From DATCVR01 sp036566745 (GTDB taxonomy: Bacteria; Actinomycetota; Actinomycetes; Jiangellales; Jiangellaceae): 10,856 nt of DNA. Within the stretch, counting starts at the first letter, position 1, and every line of letters begins with the position of its first letter. Below, in pieces: positions 1-6,365 of the stretch. The translations under genes and the position numbers were made by a program. The stretch spans positions 1-10,856 of the forward strand of contig DATCVR010000154.1 of the NCBI GenBank assembly GCA_036566745.1, read 5' to 3'. The notes below the pieces were generated by a model. The model was not told where the DNA came from, made no database searches, and saw only the letters and a program-made list of their open reading frames with translations.

Positions 1-729
1 CGCGCCCCGGGCCAGCGCCGCCGCGATCGAGGCGCCCAGCGTGTCACCGCCGCCGTGGGTGTGCGCGGTCCGGTGCCGCCGGGCGCTGAGCTCGACGAAG
101 TCGTCGCCGTCGAACAGCAGGTCGGCGGAGTCCGGCACGCCGACCTGGTGCCCGCCCTTCACCACGACCCACTGCGGGCCGAGCGCGTGGACGGCCCGAG
201 CGGCCTCCTCTGCACTGTGCCGATCGACGACGTCGGCGCCGACGAGGAGGCGGACCTCGTCGAGGTTCGGCGTCGCGACGGTGGCCAGTGGCAGCAGGGT
301 CGTCCGCAGCGCCTCCAGGGCGTCGCCGCGGAGCAGCGGATCACCGTGCATCGACGCCGCCACCGGATCGACTACCAGCGGCGACGCCTGCCCGCGACCG
401 ATGCCGTTGCGACGGAACGCCGCGGCTACCGCCACGACGATCTCCGCCGAGGCGAGCATGCCGGTCTTGGCTGCGCCGACGCCGATGTCCGTGGCCACCG
501 CGTCGATCTGCGCCGCGACCGTCTCGGCCGGAATCGCGTGGAATCCGGACACGCCGCGGGTGTCCTGGACCGTCACCGCCGTGACCGCCAGGAGCCCGTG
601 GACGCCGTGACCGTGGAACGTCTTCAGGTCCGCCGCCACGCCCGCCCCACCCCCCGAGTCCGTGCCCGCGACCGCCAGCGCCGTGGACCGCCGAGCCGCC
701 GTGGGCCGCGCCACCGCCCGACGGCTCAC
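1..729 (-). CDS. thiD: Hydroxymethylpyrimidine / HMP-phosphate kinase ThiD, C-terminus cut by window edge
   Basis: Phosphorylates 4-amino-5-hydroxymethyl-2-methylpyrimidine (HMP) and then HMP-phosphate to HMP-PP, the pyrimidine half of thiamine, in the cytosol. My translation from the GTG at 729 stays open for 243 residues to the window edge; the family is usually about 265-280 residues, so some 25-35 are missing. Ribokinase-fold motifs appear in order: GTDSGGGAG (22-30), LKTF (35-38), KTGM (88-91), VVDPV (119-123), TPNLDE (153-158), VKGGH (190-194) and THGGGDTLGAS (224-234). The catalytic-loop residue is Asp229, where enterobacterial ThiD has Cys (GTGC). The GTG overlaps the thiC stop (GTGA) and has no strong ribosome binding site of its own, so translation is probably coupled to thiC and under the same TPP riboswitch. 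It could be a bifunctional ThiD fusion beyond the edge, which cannot be seen here. Confidence 0.9.
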   Translation of the reverse strand, partial: MSRRAVARPTAARRSTALAVAGTDSGGGAGVAADLKTFHGHGVHGLLAVTAVTVQDTRGVSGFHAIPAETVAAQIDAVATDIGVGAAKTGMLASAEIVVAVAAAFRRNGIGRGQASPLVVDPVAASMHGDPLLRGDALEALRTTLLPLATVATPNLDEVRLLVGADVVDRHSAEEAARAVHALGPQWVVVKGGHQVGVPDSADLLFDGDDFVELSARRHRTAHTHGGGDTLGASIAAALARGA

Positions 730-2402
730 GGTTCGACGACCGGCAGGTAGACCTGGCCGCCGCGGTCGGCGAACTCCGCAGCCTTGGCCCGCAGCCCGGC
801 CTCGACCACGTCGGCGTCGAGCCCATCGCCCTTGACCGCGTTCGCATCGACGGCGTTCGCCTGTTCGCCGGCGGTCCTGCGGAGGTCGTGGCTGATCTTC
901 ATCGAGCAGAACTTCGGGCCGCACATGGAGCAGAAGTGGGCCGTCTTCGCGGGCTCCGCCGGGAGGGTGGCGTCGTGGTAGTCGCGCGCCGTCTCCGGGT
1001 CGAGCGCCAGGTGGAACTGGTCGTTCCACCGGAATTCGAAGCGGGCGTCGGACAGCGCGTCGTCCCAGGCCTGCGCGCCCGGGTGGCCCTTCGCGACGTC
1101 GGCGGCGTGGGCGGCGATCTTGTAGGCGATGACGCCGGCCTTCACGTCGTCGCGATCGGGCAGCCCGAGGTGTTCCTTGGGGGTGACGTAGCAGAGCATC
1201 GCGGTGCCGTGCCAGGCGATCATCGCCGCCCCGATCGCCGAGGTGATGTGGTCGTAGGCCGGCGCGATGTCGGTGGTCAGCGGGCCGAGGGTGTAGAACG
1301 GCGCGCCGTCGCAGACTTCCTGTTGGCGGGTCACGTTCTCGGCGATCTTGTGCATCGGGACGTGGCCCGGGCCCTCGATCATCACCTGGACGTCGCGGTC
1401 GCGGGCGATCGCGGTGAGCTCGCCGAGGGTCTGAAGCTCGGCGAACTGCGCGTCGTCGTTGGCGTCGTGGATCGACCCCGGGCGCAATCCGTCTCCGAGG
1501 GAGAACGTGACGTCGTAGGCACGCAGGATCTCGCACAGCTCGGCGAAGTTCTCGTAGAGGAAGTTCTCCCGGTGGTGGGCGAGACACCAGGCGGCGAGGA
1601 TCGAACCGCCCCGGCTGACGATGCCGGTCTTGCGGCGGGCGGTCAGCGGGACGTAGCGCAGGAGTACCCCGGCATGGACGGTCATGTAGTCCACGCCCTG
1701 CTCGCACTGCTCGATCACAGTGTCGCGGTAGACCTCCCACGACAGCTCCTCCGCCCTGCCGTCGACCTTCTCCAGCGCCTGGTAGATCGGGACGGTGCCG
1801 ACCGGGACCGGGCAGTTGCGCAGGATCCACTCGCGGGTCTCGTGGATCCGCTTGCCCGTGGAGAGGTCCATCAGGGTGTCGGCGCCCCACCGGGTGGCCC
1901 ACACCATCTTGTCGACCTCCTCCTCGATGGAGGAGGTGACCGCGGAGTTGCCGATGTTGGCATTGACCTTCACCAGGAACCTGGAGCCGATGATCATCGG
2001 CTCCAGCTCGGGGTGGTTGACGTTGGCGGGCAGCACCGCCCGGCCCGCGGCGAGCTCCTCCCGCACGACCTCGGCGCTCACCTGCTCGCGCTCGGCGACG
2101 AAGCGCATCTCCGGGGTGATCTCGCCGGCCCGCGCGTACGCGACCTGCGACACCGCGCCGTCGCGGAGACGCCGGCGCTCGGCGATCCAGGGCGTCCGCA
2201 GGGGCGGCAGGCCTCGACGCAGGTCGACCCGGTGGTCGGGGTCGGTGTACGGCCCGGACGTGTCGTAGAGGGTGACCACGTCGTCGTTGCTCAGCGGTAC
2301 CTCGCGGACCGGAACCCGCAGCGGGCCACGGTGTGCCTTGCGGCTACCGGGGATCGCCCCGGTGGTGACGGACGGGGACAGAGTGGCGTCGTCGATCGAC
2401 AT
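726..2402 (-). CDS. thiC: Phosphomethylpyrimidine (HMP-P) synthase ThiC
   Basis: Radical-SAM enzyme that rearranges aminoimidazole ribotide (AIR) into HMP-phosphate, the committed step of the pyrimidine branch of thiamine synthesis, in the cytosol. It has 558 residues, normal for full-length bacterial ThiC. Visible signatures are YDTSGPYTDP (46-55), EPMIIG (134-139), NANIGNSAVTSSIEEEV (148-163), a TVHAGV motif, EGPGHVP, and the C-terminal CSMCGPKFC, with Cys491, Cys494 and Cys499 forming the CX2CX4C site for the 4Fe-4S cluster. The ATG at 2402 lies 11 nt after a GGAAG ribosome binding site that forms the 3' end of the TPP aptamer. It is the first gene of a thiC-thiD operon, with the stop overlapping the thiD GTG. 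Expression should fall when TPP is abundant. Nothing looks broken. The coding strand contains two unusually perfect inverted repeats (1915-1937 and 1981-2006), listed separately. Confidence 0.97.
   Translation of the reverse strand: MSIDDATLSPSVTTGAIPGSRKAHRGPLRVPVREVPLSNDDVVTLYDTSGPYTDPDHRVDLRRGLPPLRTPWIAERRRLRDGAVSQVAYARAGEITPEMRFVAEREQVSAEVVREELAAGRAVLPANVNHPELEPMIIGSRFLVKVNANIGNSAVTSSIEEEVDKMVWATRWGADTLMDLSTGKRIHETREWILRNCPVPVGTVPIYQALEKVDGRAEELSWEVYRDTVIEQCEQGVDYMTVHAGVLLRYVPLTARRKTGIVSRGGSILAAWCLAHHRENFLYENFAELCEILRAYDVTFSLGDGLRPGSIHDANDDAQFAELQTLGELTAIARDRDVQVMIEGPGHVPMHKIAENVTRQQEVCDGAPFYTLGPLTTDIAPAYDHITSAIGAAMIAWHGTAMLCYVTPKEHLGLPDRDDVKAGVIAYKIAAHAADVAKGHPGAQAWDDALSDARFEFRWNDQFHLALDPETARDYHDATLPAEPAKTAHFCSMCGPKFCSMKISHDLRRTAGEQANAVDANAVKGDGLDADVVEAGLRAKAAEFADRGGQVYLPVVEP
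1915..1937 (-). repeat. 9-bp perfect inverted repeat (hairpin) inside thiC
   Basis: Arms ACCTCCTCC (1915-1923) and GGAGGAGGT (1929-1937) are perfectly complementary around a 5-nt loop. The sequence encodes the conserved ThiC segment TSSIEEEV, so codon choice for Ser-Ser and Glu-Glu explains much of the symmetry. In the thiC mRNA it could form a short stable stem containing a Shine-Dalgarno-like GGAGG. Whether this does anything is unknown. Confidence 0.6.
1981..2006. repeat. 26-bp perfect palindrome inside thiC
   Basis: The 13-bp arm CTGGAGCCGATGA (1981-1993) is followed directly by its exact reverse complement TCATCGGCTCCAG (1994-2006), with no spacer and no mismatch. On the thiC strand it encodes the residues around LEPMIIGSR. 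The central 16 bp follow from GC-rich codons for the conserved EPMIIG. The outer arms come from the flanking Leu and the Ser-Arg that follows. It may be coincidental, but a symmetric 26-bp site is large enough to bind a dimeric protein or form a cruciform. Confidence 0.8.
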
Positions 2403-2413
2403 GGAACGGCTCG

Positions 2414-2512
2414 CTTCCTACGCCGGCATTACCCGGTCAGGTTCAGCGGTCGGCGGCGCGGCCCAGTCGACTGGACAGCCACCCTCTCAGCCCGCTTGCG
2501 CGCGAGCTCCCG
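2414..2512 (-). promoter_or_regulatory. TPP riboswitch (THI element) upstream of thiC
   Basis: Read on the minus strand, the leader carries the two conserved halves of the TPP aptamer: GGGCTGAGAGGG near 2482-2494 (pyrimidine sensor side) and CTGAACCTGACCGGGTAATG continuing into CCGGCGTAGGAAG (2414-2446; pyrophosphate sensor side). The P3-type stem can form from GCTCGC (2502-2507) with GCGGGC. Binding of thiamine pyrophosphate to such elements represses the downstream gene. The 3' end, GGAAG, is itself the only good ribosome binding site for thiC, and only about 11 nt separate it from the ATG. There is no room for a terminator, so direct masking of the ribosome site is the likely mechanism. 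The 5' boundary is approximate. Confidence 0.95.
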
Positions 2513-2597
2513 CGGTGGACGCCGCCCACCGTATCGTCCGTCCTGACACACTGGCGCGCGGACACCCGCTCGCCGGCCCGGAAGGACGAACTGCCCG

Positions 2598-4577
2598 ATG
2601 GACCTGCTACAACTCCCCTTCCTGATGGTGTTCGGCCTGATCATCGCCGTTCTCCTGGGCCTGGCCGCCCAGCGTCTGCTCGGCCTGCGGCTCGGCGTCG
2701 TCCGGCTGGTCGCCACCGGCATCTTCGCCATGTCGGTCTTCCCGGTGATCATGTTGTCGATGATGGACGGCCTGGTCGGGGCCGACGGCCACATCTCCGA
2801 GGACCAGGCCGGCGCCGCCTTCTGGTTCGCCCTCCTGGCCATCACCTGCACGGTGCTGGCGTCCATGGCGTTCATCGTCATCGTCGAGGCGTTCGTCCCG
2901 CTGGGCTCCATCCCGCCCGCGCTGGTGTGGGGGCGCGGGATCAAGGGACGGTTCAAACGCGCCCGGCGGTACTGGCAGATCGTCGGCATCGCGATACGCC
3001 ACGGACTCGGACCGTATGTCCGCGGCAGCCGCGAGCGCGCCCTCGACGTCCCCAGCGGCCGGGCCCAGCTGGGACGATCGCTCACCGACACGCTCAACGC
3101 CGGCGGGGTGACGTTCGTCAAGATCGGCCAGATCCTCGCCACCCGCCGCGACCTCCTGCCGGCCGAGGTCACCGCCGAGCTGTCCCGGCTCCAGGACCAG
3201 GCGGAGCCGGTGGCCTGGCCGGACGTCGAAGCCGTGCTGGTCAGCGAGTTGCACGCGCCGATCGACGAGCTCTTCGCCGAGTTCGACCGCACCCCTCTGG
3301 CCGCGGCGTCGGTCGGACAGGTCCACCTCGCCCGGCTGCACGACGGCTCCGAGGTGGTGGTCAAGGTGCAGCGTCCCGGGATCCGGCCCGTCGTCGAGCG
3401 CGACCTCGACATCGCCGCCCGGCTCGCGTCGCGGCTCGAGGCCGGCACCCGATGGGGCAGCGGGATGGGGGTCAAGACGCTCGCGGCCGGGCTGAGCACG
3501 GCGATCCGCGAGGAGCTCGACTACCGCATCGAGGCGGACAACATCGCGGCGGTGTCGCGCTCGGAGTGGCACCATCCCGAGGTCGAGATTCCCGAGCCGT
3601 ACCTCGCGCTGTGCACCGAGCGGGTGCTCGTCATGGCCCGGCTGCGGGGAACGCCGGTCAACAAGATCGCCGCCGACGTCCACACCGCCGACCGCTCGCG
3701 GCTCGCCTCGACCTTGCTCGACTGCCTGATGCGGCAGATCGTGCTCGACGGCGTCTTCCACGCCGACCCGCACGGCGGCAACATCATGGTGCTCGACGAC
3801 GGCCGGCTCGGCCTGCTCGACTTCGGCTCGGTCGGACGCCTCGACGGAGCGCTGCGCGAGGCGCTGCAACGGCTCTTCCTCGGCGTCGACCGCAGCGACC
3901 CGATGGCCGTCAGTGACGCACTGCTCGAATTGGTGCCGCGGCCCGACGAGATCGACCAGCAGCAGCTCGAACGCGACCTCGGCCGGTTCATGGCCCGCTA
4001 CGGGTCCGGAGGCGGAGCCACCGCCGGGGTGCGGATGTTCGGCGACCTCTTCCGGGTCGTCGCCGACCACGGCCTGGCGATCCCACCCGAGATCGCCGCA
4101 GTGTTCCGGGCATTGGCCACCGTCGAGGGCACACTCACGAGGCTGGCTCCGGGGTTCGACCTCATCGTGGAGACCCGCTCGCTGGCCTCGCAGTACGTCG
4201 GCGCCAAGCTCGGACCGGATCAGCTGCGCGAGTCGGCGGCCGAGGAGCTGACCGCGCTGCTACCGATCCTGCGCCGGCTGCCGCGCCGGATCGAGCGGAT
4301 CGCCAGCGCCACCGAGCACGGCCGCCTCGGGCTGAACGTCCGGCTGCTCGCCGACGAGCGCGACCGCGCGGTCATCACCCGGATGCTGCACGAGGTCCTG
4401 CTCACGTTCCTGTCGGCGACGGCCGGGCTGATGGCGGTGCTGCTCATCGGGACCGAGGGTGGGCCGGAGGTCACCGACACGGTCAGCCTGTACGCGCTCA
4501 TCGGCTACAACCTGCTGGTGGTCAGCGCGATCCTCGGCCTGCGGGTGCTGGCGCAGATCTTCCGCCGCGGTTCGTAG
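2598..4577 (+). CDS. ABC1/UbiB-family protein kinase-like membrane protein
   Basis: Atypical protein-kinase-like ATPase of the ABC1/ADCK/UbiB family; relatives support quinone or lipid metabolism, but the substrate of actinobacterial members is not known to me. It has 659 residues, longer than E. coli UbiB (about 546). The N-terminus has three hydrophobic helices (about 7-28, 33-55, 74-101). The kinase domain follows with KIGQ (175-178), the Ala-rich loop AAASVGQ (235-241) replacing a Gly-rich loop, the invariant Lys256 in VVKVQRPG, EELDY (305-309), catalytic HADPHGGN (388-395) and DFG (408-410). Two further helices close the protein (about 601-618 and 631-652). All signature residues are present, so it should be active. 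The ATG at 2598 follows GGAAGGA by about 11 nt. It is divergent from thiC and convergent, 8 bp apart, with the thiamine-binding protein gene. Actinobacteria generally use menaquinone, so a strict UbiB role in ubiquinone synthesis is unlikely. Confidence 0.9.
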   Translation: MDLLQLPFLMVFGLIIAVLLGLAAQRLLGLRLGVVRLVATGIFAMSVFPVIMLSMMDGLVGADGHISEDQAGAAFWFALLAITCTVLASMAFIVIVEAFVPLGSIPPALVWGRGIKGRFKRARRYWQIVGIAIRHGLGPYVRGSRERALDVPSGRAQLGRSLTDTLNAGGVTFVKIGQILATRRDLLPAEVTAELSRLQDQAEPVAWPDVEAVLVSELHAPIDELFAEFDRTPLAAASVGQVHLARLHDGSEVVVKVQRPGIRPVVERDLDIAARLASRLEAGTRWGSGMGVKTLAAGLSTAIREELDYRIEADNIAAVSRSEWHHPEVEIPEPYLALCTERVLVMARLRGTPVNKIAADVHTADRSRLASTLLDCLMRQIVLDGVFHADPHGGNIMVLDDGRLGLLDFGSVGRLDGALREALQRLFLGVDRSDPMAVSDALLELVPRPDEIDQQQLERDLGRFMARYGSGGGATAGVRMFGDLFRVVADHGLAIPPEIAAVFRALATVEGTLTRLAPGFDLIVETRSLASQYVGAKLGPDQLRESAAEELTALLPILRRLPRRIERIASATEHGRLGLNVRLLADERDRAVITRMLHEVLLTFLSATAGLMAVLLIGTEGGPEVTDTVSLYALIGYNLLVVSAILGLRVLAQIFRRGS

Positions 4578-4585
4578 CGACCGGG

Positions 4586-4942
4586 TCAGCCCGCGGCCCG
4601 GCTGTCACCGCGGCCGGCGTCGCCGGTGTTGTCGTCGCCGGCGTCGTCCTTGCGTGCCAGCGCGGCCTCGAGGCGGTCCACCTTGGCGGTCAGCTCGCCG
4701 GTGCGGCCGGGCCGGATGTCAGCCTTGAGTACCAGGCTGACCCGATGACCGTGGCGACCCACGGCCTCGGTGGCGCGGCGAACGACGTCGAAACACTCGT
4801 CCCACTCGCCCTCGATGGTGGTGAACATCGAGTCGGTGCGGTTCGGCAGGCCGGAGTCACGGACCACGGCGACGGCGTCGGCCACGGCCTCGGCGACCGA
4901 CTCACCGGTTCCGGACGGGGCGACGGAGAAGGCAACCAGCAT
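4586..4942 (-). CDS. MTH1187/YqgV-family thiamine-binding protein
   Basis: Small cytosolic ferredoxin-like-fold protein of the family once called DUF77 (Thiamine_BP); relatives such as YqgV, MTH1187 and the YkoF domains bind thiamine or HMP-like ligands. From the ATG at 4942 it has 118 residues. It begins MLVAFSVAPSGTGESV, matching the usual family start, then GLPNRTDSMFTTIEGEWDECFDVV and the closing strand HRVSLVLKADIRPGR; the core is about 95 residues. The last 20 or so, rich in Asp, Gly and Ala, look like a disordered tail. A longer start at 5032 exists, but its 30 extra Arg-rich residues do not fit the family and cross the inverted repeat at 4975-5039. No strong ribosome binding site precedes 4942. 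Being 2.2 kb from thiC supports a thiamine-linked role, perhaps ligand buffering or sensing. Confidence 0.85.
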   Translation of the reverse strand: MLVAFSVAPSGTGESVAEAVADAVAVVRDSGLPNRTDSMFTTIEGEWDECFDVVRRATEAVGRHGHRVSLVLKADIRPGRTGELTAKVDRLEAALARKDDAGDDNTGDAGRGDSRAAG

Positions 4943-4974
4943 GCGGCCATGCTCGCACGAGCGGCGGCGGCGGC

Positions 4975-5039
4975 CGGCACGGTGGGCGGTCGTCGCACGT
5001 CCCGAGTCGTCCCGGTTCGTGGAGCCGCCCACCGTGCCG
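4975..5039 (-). terminator. 15-bp perfect inverted repeat between the membrane protein and thiamine-binding genes
   Basis: CGGCACGGTGGGCGG (4975-4989) is perfectly complementary to CCGCCCACCGTGCCG (5025-5039) across a 35-nt spacer. It lies 11 nt past the stop of the membrane protein gene and about 30 nt before the start of the thiamine-binding gene, both transcribed leftward. A very stable GC stem after a stop suggests a terminator of the U-less kind proposed for actinobacteria; there is no T-run. It could instead be a structured leader of the downstream gene. No TPP-aptamer consensus is visible in it. Confidence 0.5.
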
Positions 5040-5050
5040 AGTGCGTCGTG

Positions 5051-6217
5051 CTACACCGTCAGGCGAGCGCCGCCCAGCCCGCACACGACGCAGGCCCCGC
5101 GACGCCGCAGGTAGTACGCCAGCGTCGCCGCGGCGAGCGCGACCCCCCACAGCGGCCAGAGCAGGGTCGGCCCGATCGCGCCCCATGAGTCGGCCGTGAG
5201 CTCGAGCGCGCCGTCCGCCATGGCCTGCGAGTACATCCCGATGCCGCCCGAGGTGGCGAGCGCGGCCACGATCGACGCGGGCACCGTCGCGAGTCCGATC
5301 GGCACCGCCCGGCCGCCGATCACCGGGAACCACGGCGGGAACACCTCGCCCCAGCGCTGGACCAGCCCGATCGTCAGCACGGCTCCGACCAGCGCGAACG
5401 ACCCTAGCCACGCGCCCGCGAACCACGCGCCCTCGGCCTCGCCCTGGGCGTGGAACTCCTCGGTGATCCCGAACGGCACGCCGAAGGCCCAGAGCCAGCG
5501 GGTCAGCGAGTAGAAGGCCGGGATCGCGGCCGCCACGTACGTGACCGGCCGGCCCCACCTGGCCACCGCGGCGGGCGTCGTCCACGTTCCCGCCGTCCGC
5601 GCCACGGCCGTCCCGCCAGCCACCGCCCTCCCGCCCCGCCCGCACCACTCGCACGCACCAGCGGTGCGCCGGGCGAACACCAGGGTCGCGAGGGCCCAGA
5701 GGAAGCCGCCCACGATCATCACCACGTGGTTGACGTGCGCGGCGGTGATCACGCCGTCCAGCTTGTCCCTGATGTCCGCGTCGAACGGCGCTACGAAGAC
5801 GATCATCGGCAGGTAGCCGGCGATCGCCAGGATCCGAGTGTCCGGCACGACCGCGAGCAGCACGACGGCCAGCGTCGACCCGGCCCACAACGCCGACCGG
5901 CGCCACCACGGCGGCACGGCGACGGCCGGCGTCCGGACCCGCGCCATGCCGGCGGCGATCGCGGTCGCGGCCAGGGCGACCGCCGCGAAGATCGGCGCGC
6001 CGACATCGGCCGGGATCCGTCCCACCAGGCCCATCGGATGCGGATCGTTCTCGCCGAGGGGATAGCCCGCCCCGGTCAGCGTCCACACCAGGGCGACGAC
6101 GCCGTAGCCGAGTGACCAGACGGCCGCGGCGTAGGGGATCCACCGTGGCCAGCTCCGGCGGATCGCGCCGCGCTTCCGGGGCGTGTGTGCGTGGGTGATC
6201 GTCGAGGTCTCGTTCAT
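5051..6217 (-). CDS. Polytopic membrane protein with two CxxC motifs, function unknown
   Basis: I do not recognise a named family, though similar actinobacterial membrane proteins with a WxxYxAAxWxLxYG-like start are familiar as uncharacterised proteins. It has 388 residues: a basic cytosolic-looking N-terminus (PRKRGAIRRSWPRW), then about nine hydrophobic helices (roughly 27-48, 73-91, 107-124, 129-145, 165-182, 226-250, 267-287, 305-328, 348-370). Two CxxC motifs stand out: CEWC (189-192) in a Gly/Arg/Thr-rich loop of about 40 residues between helices 5 and 6, and CVVC (376-379) in the short C-terminal tail. If both face the cytosol they could form a four-Cys metal site or redox pair. The ATG at 6217 has a weak AGG about 9 nt upstream. 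It follows the two-component system on the same strand, separated by the tandem repeats at 6264-6336, so it is a candidate target of the regulator. Confidence 0.8.
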   Translation of the reverse strand: MNETSTITHAHTPRKRGAIRRSWPRWIPYAAAVWSLGYGVVALVWTLTGAGYPLGENDPHPMGLVGRIPADVGAPIFAAVALAATAIAAGMARVRTPAVAVPPWWRRSALWAGSTLAVVLLAVVPDTRILAIAGYLPMIVFVAPFDADIRDKLDGVITAAHVNHVVMIVGGFLWALATLVFARRTAGACEWCGRGGRAVAGGTAVARTAGTWTTPAAVARWGRPVTYVAAAIPAFYSLTRWLWAFGVPFGITEEFHAQGEAEGAWFAGAWLGSFALVGAVLTIGLVQRWGEVFPPWFPVIGGRAVPIGLATVPASIVAALATSGGIGMYSQAMADGALELTADSWGAIGPTLLWPLWGVALAAATLAYYLRRRGACVVCGLGGARLTV

Positions 6218-6243
6218 GACATTCAGCCTGGTCGGCGGGCCGT

Positions 6244-6262
6244 CCGGGCGGATCCCGCCCGG
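6244..6262. repeat. 7-bp GC inverted repeat 5' of the membrane protein gene
   Basis: CCGGGCG (6244-6250), a 5-nt loop GATCC, and CGCCCGG (6256-6262) form a perfect hairpin. It ends about 27 nt before the membrane-gene ATG at 6217 and lies about 100 bp beyond the stop of the response regulator. It could be a terminator for the two-component operon (without a U-tract), a leader hairpin, or a symmetric operator next to the tandem repeats. Confidence 0.45.
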
Positions 6263-6263
6263 C

Positions 6264-6336
6264 GGTGACCGCGCTCCCGCGGCGTGGTGACCCGCGCTCC
6301 CGCGGTGTGGTGACCGCGATCCCTCGCGCGGGTGAC
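6264..6336. repeat. Three and a fraction tandem repeats of 22-23 bp, candidate operator array
   Basis: GGTGAC begins at 6264, 6286, 6309 and 6331, giving periods of 22, 23 and 22 bp. Copies 1 and 2 share nearly all positions (GGTGACCGCGCTCCCGCGG versus the same with one extra C after GGTGACC). Copy 3 is diverged in its second half, and copy 4 is only the 6-bp head. A period near two helical turns puts each copy on the same DNA face, as in arrays of regulator sites. The array lies between the response-regulator stop (6366) and the membrane-gene start (6217), about 50-120 bp upstream of the latter. Confidence 0.7.
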
Positions 6337-6365
6337 GGACCCGCCCTGCGGCACCCGCCGCGGGC

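Noticed and set aside
888..2546. 552-codon plus-strand open frame opposite thiC
   Set aside because: Antisense shadow of a strongly conserved thiC; the product is low-complexity (Arg, Val, Gly, Asp rich) and unlike any family. Long antisense frames are expected at this GC content.
2528..2556. Minus-strand promoter for thiC (TACGGT at 2533-2528)
   Set aside because: A possible -10 box exists, but the sequence 17 bp upstream (CGCCAG) does not resemble a -35 element, so I do not annotate it.
2607..4070. 487-codon minus-strand open frame opposite the ABC1-type kinase
   Set aside because: Antisense shadow; the kinase motifs on the plus strand are complete, and the shadow protein is low-complexity.
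4943..5032. N-terminal extension of the thiamine-binding protein
   Set aside because: Arg-rich residues unlike the family, and the sequence is occupied by the large inverted repeat; the family normally begins at the MLVAFSV start at 4942.
4902..6143. 413-codon minus-strand frame overlapping the membrane protein gene
   Set aside because: Same strand but a different frame; product is Arg/Gly/Asp-rich with no helices, while the 5051-6217 frame gives clear membrane segments.
6264..6336. CRISPR-like array
   Set aside because: The units abut with no unique spacers, and no cas gene is present; they are simple tandem repeats.
6354..6364. CCCG-CCG-CGGG mini-hairpin just after the response regulator stop
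   Set aside because: A 4-bp stem with a 3-nt loop is expected by chance in sequence this GC-rich and has no T-run.
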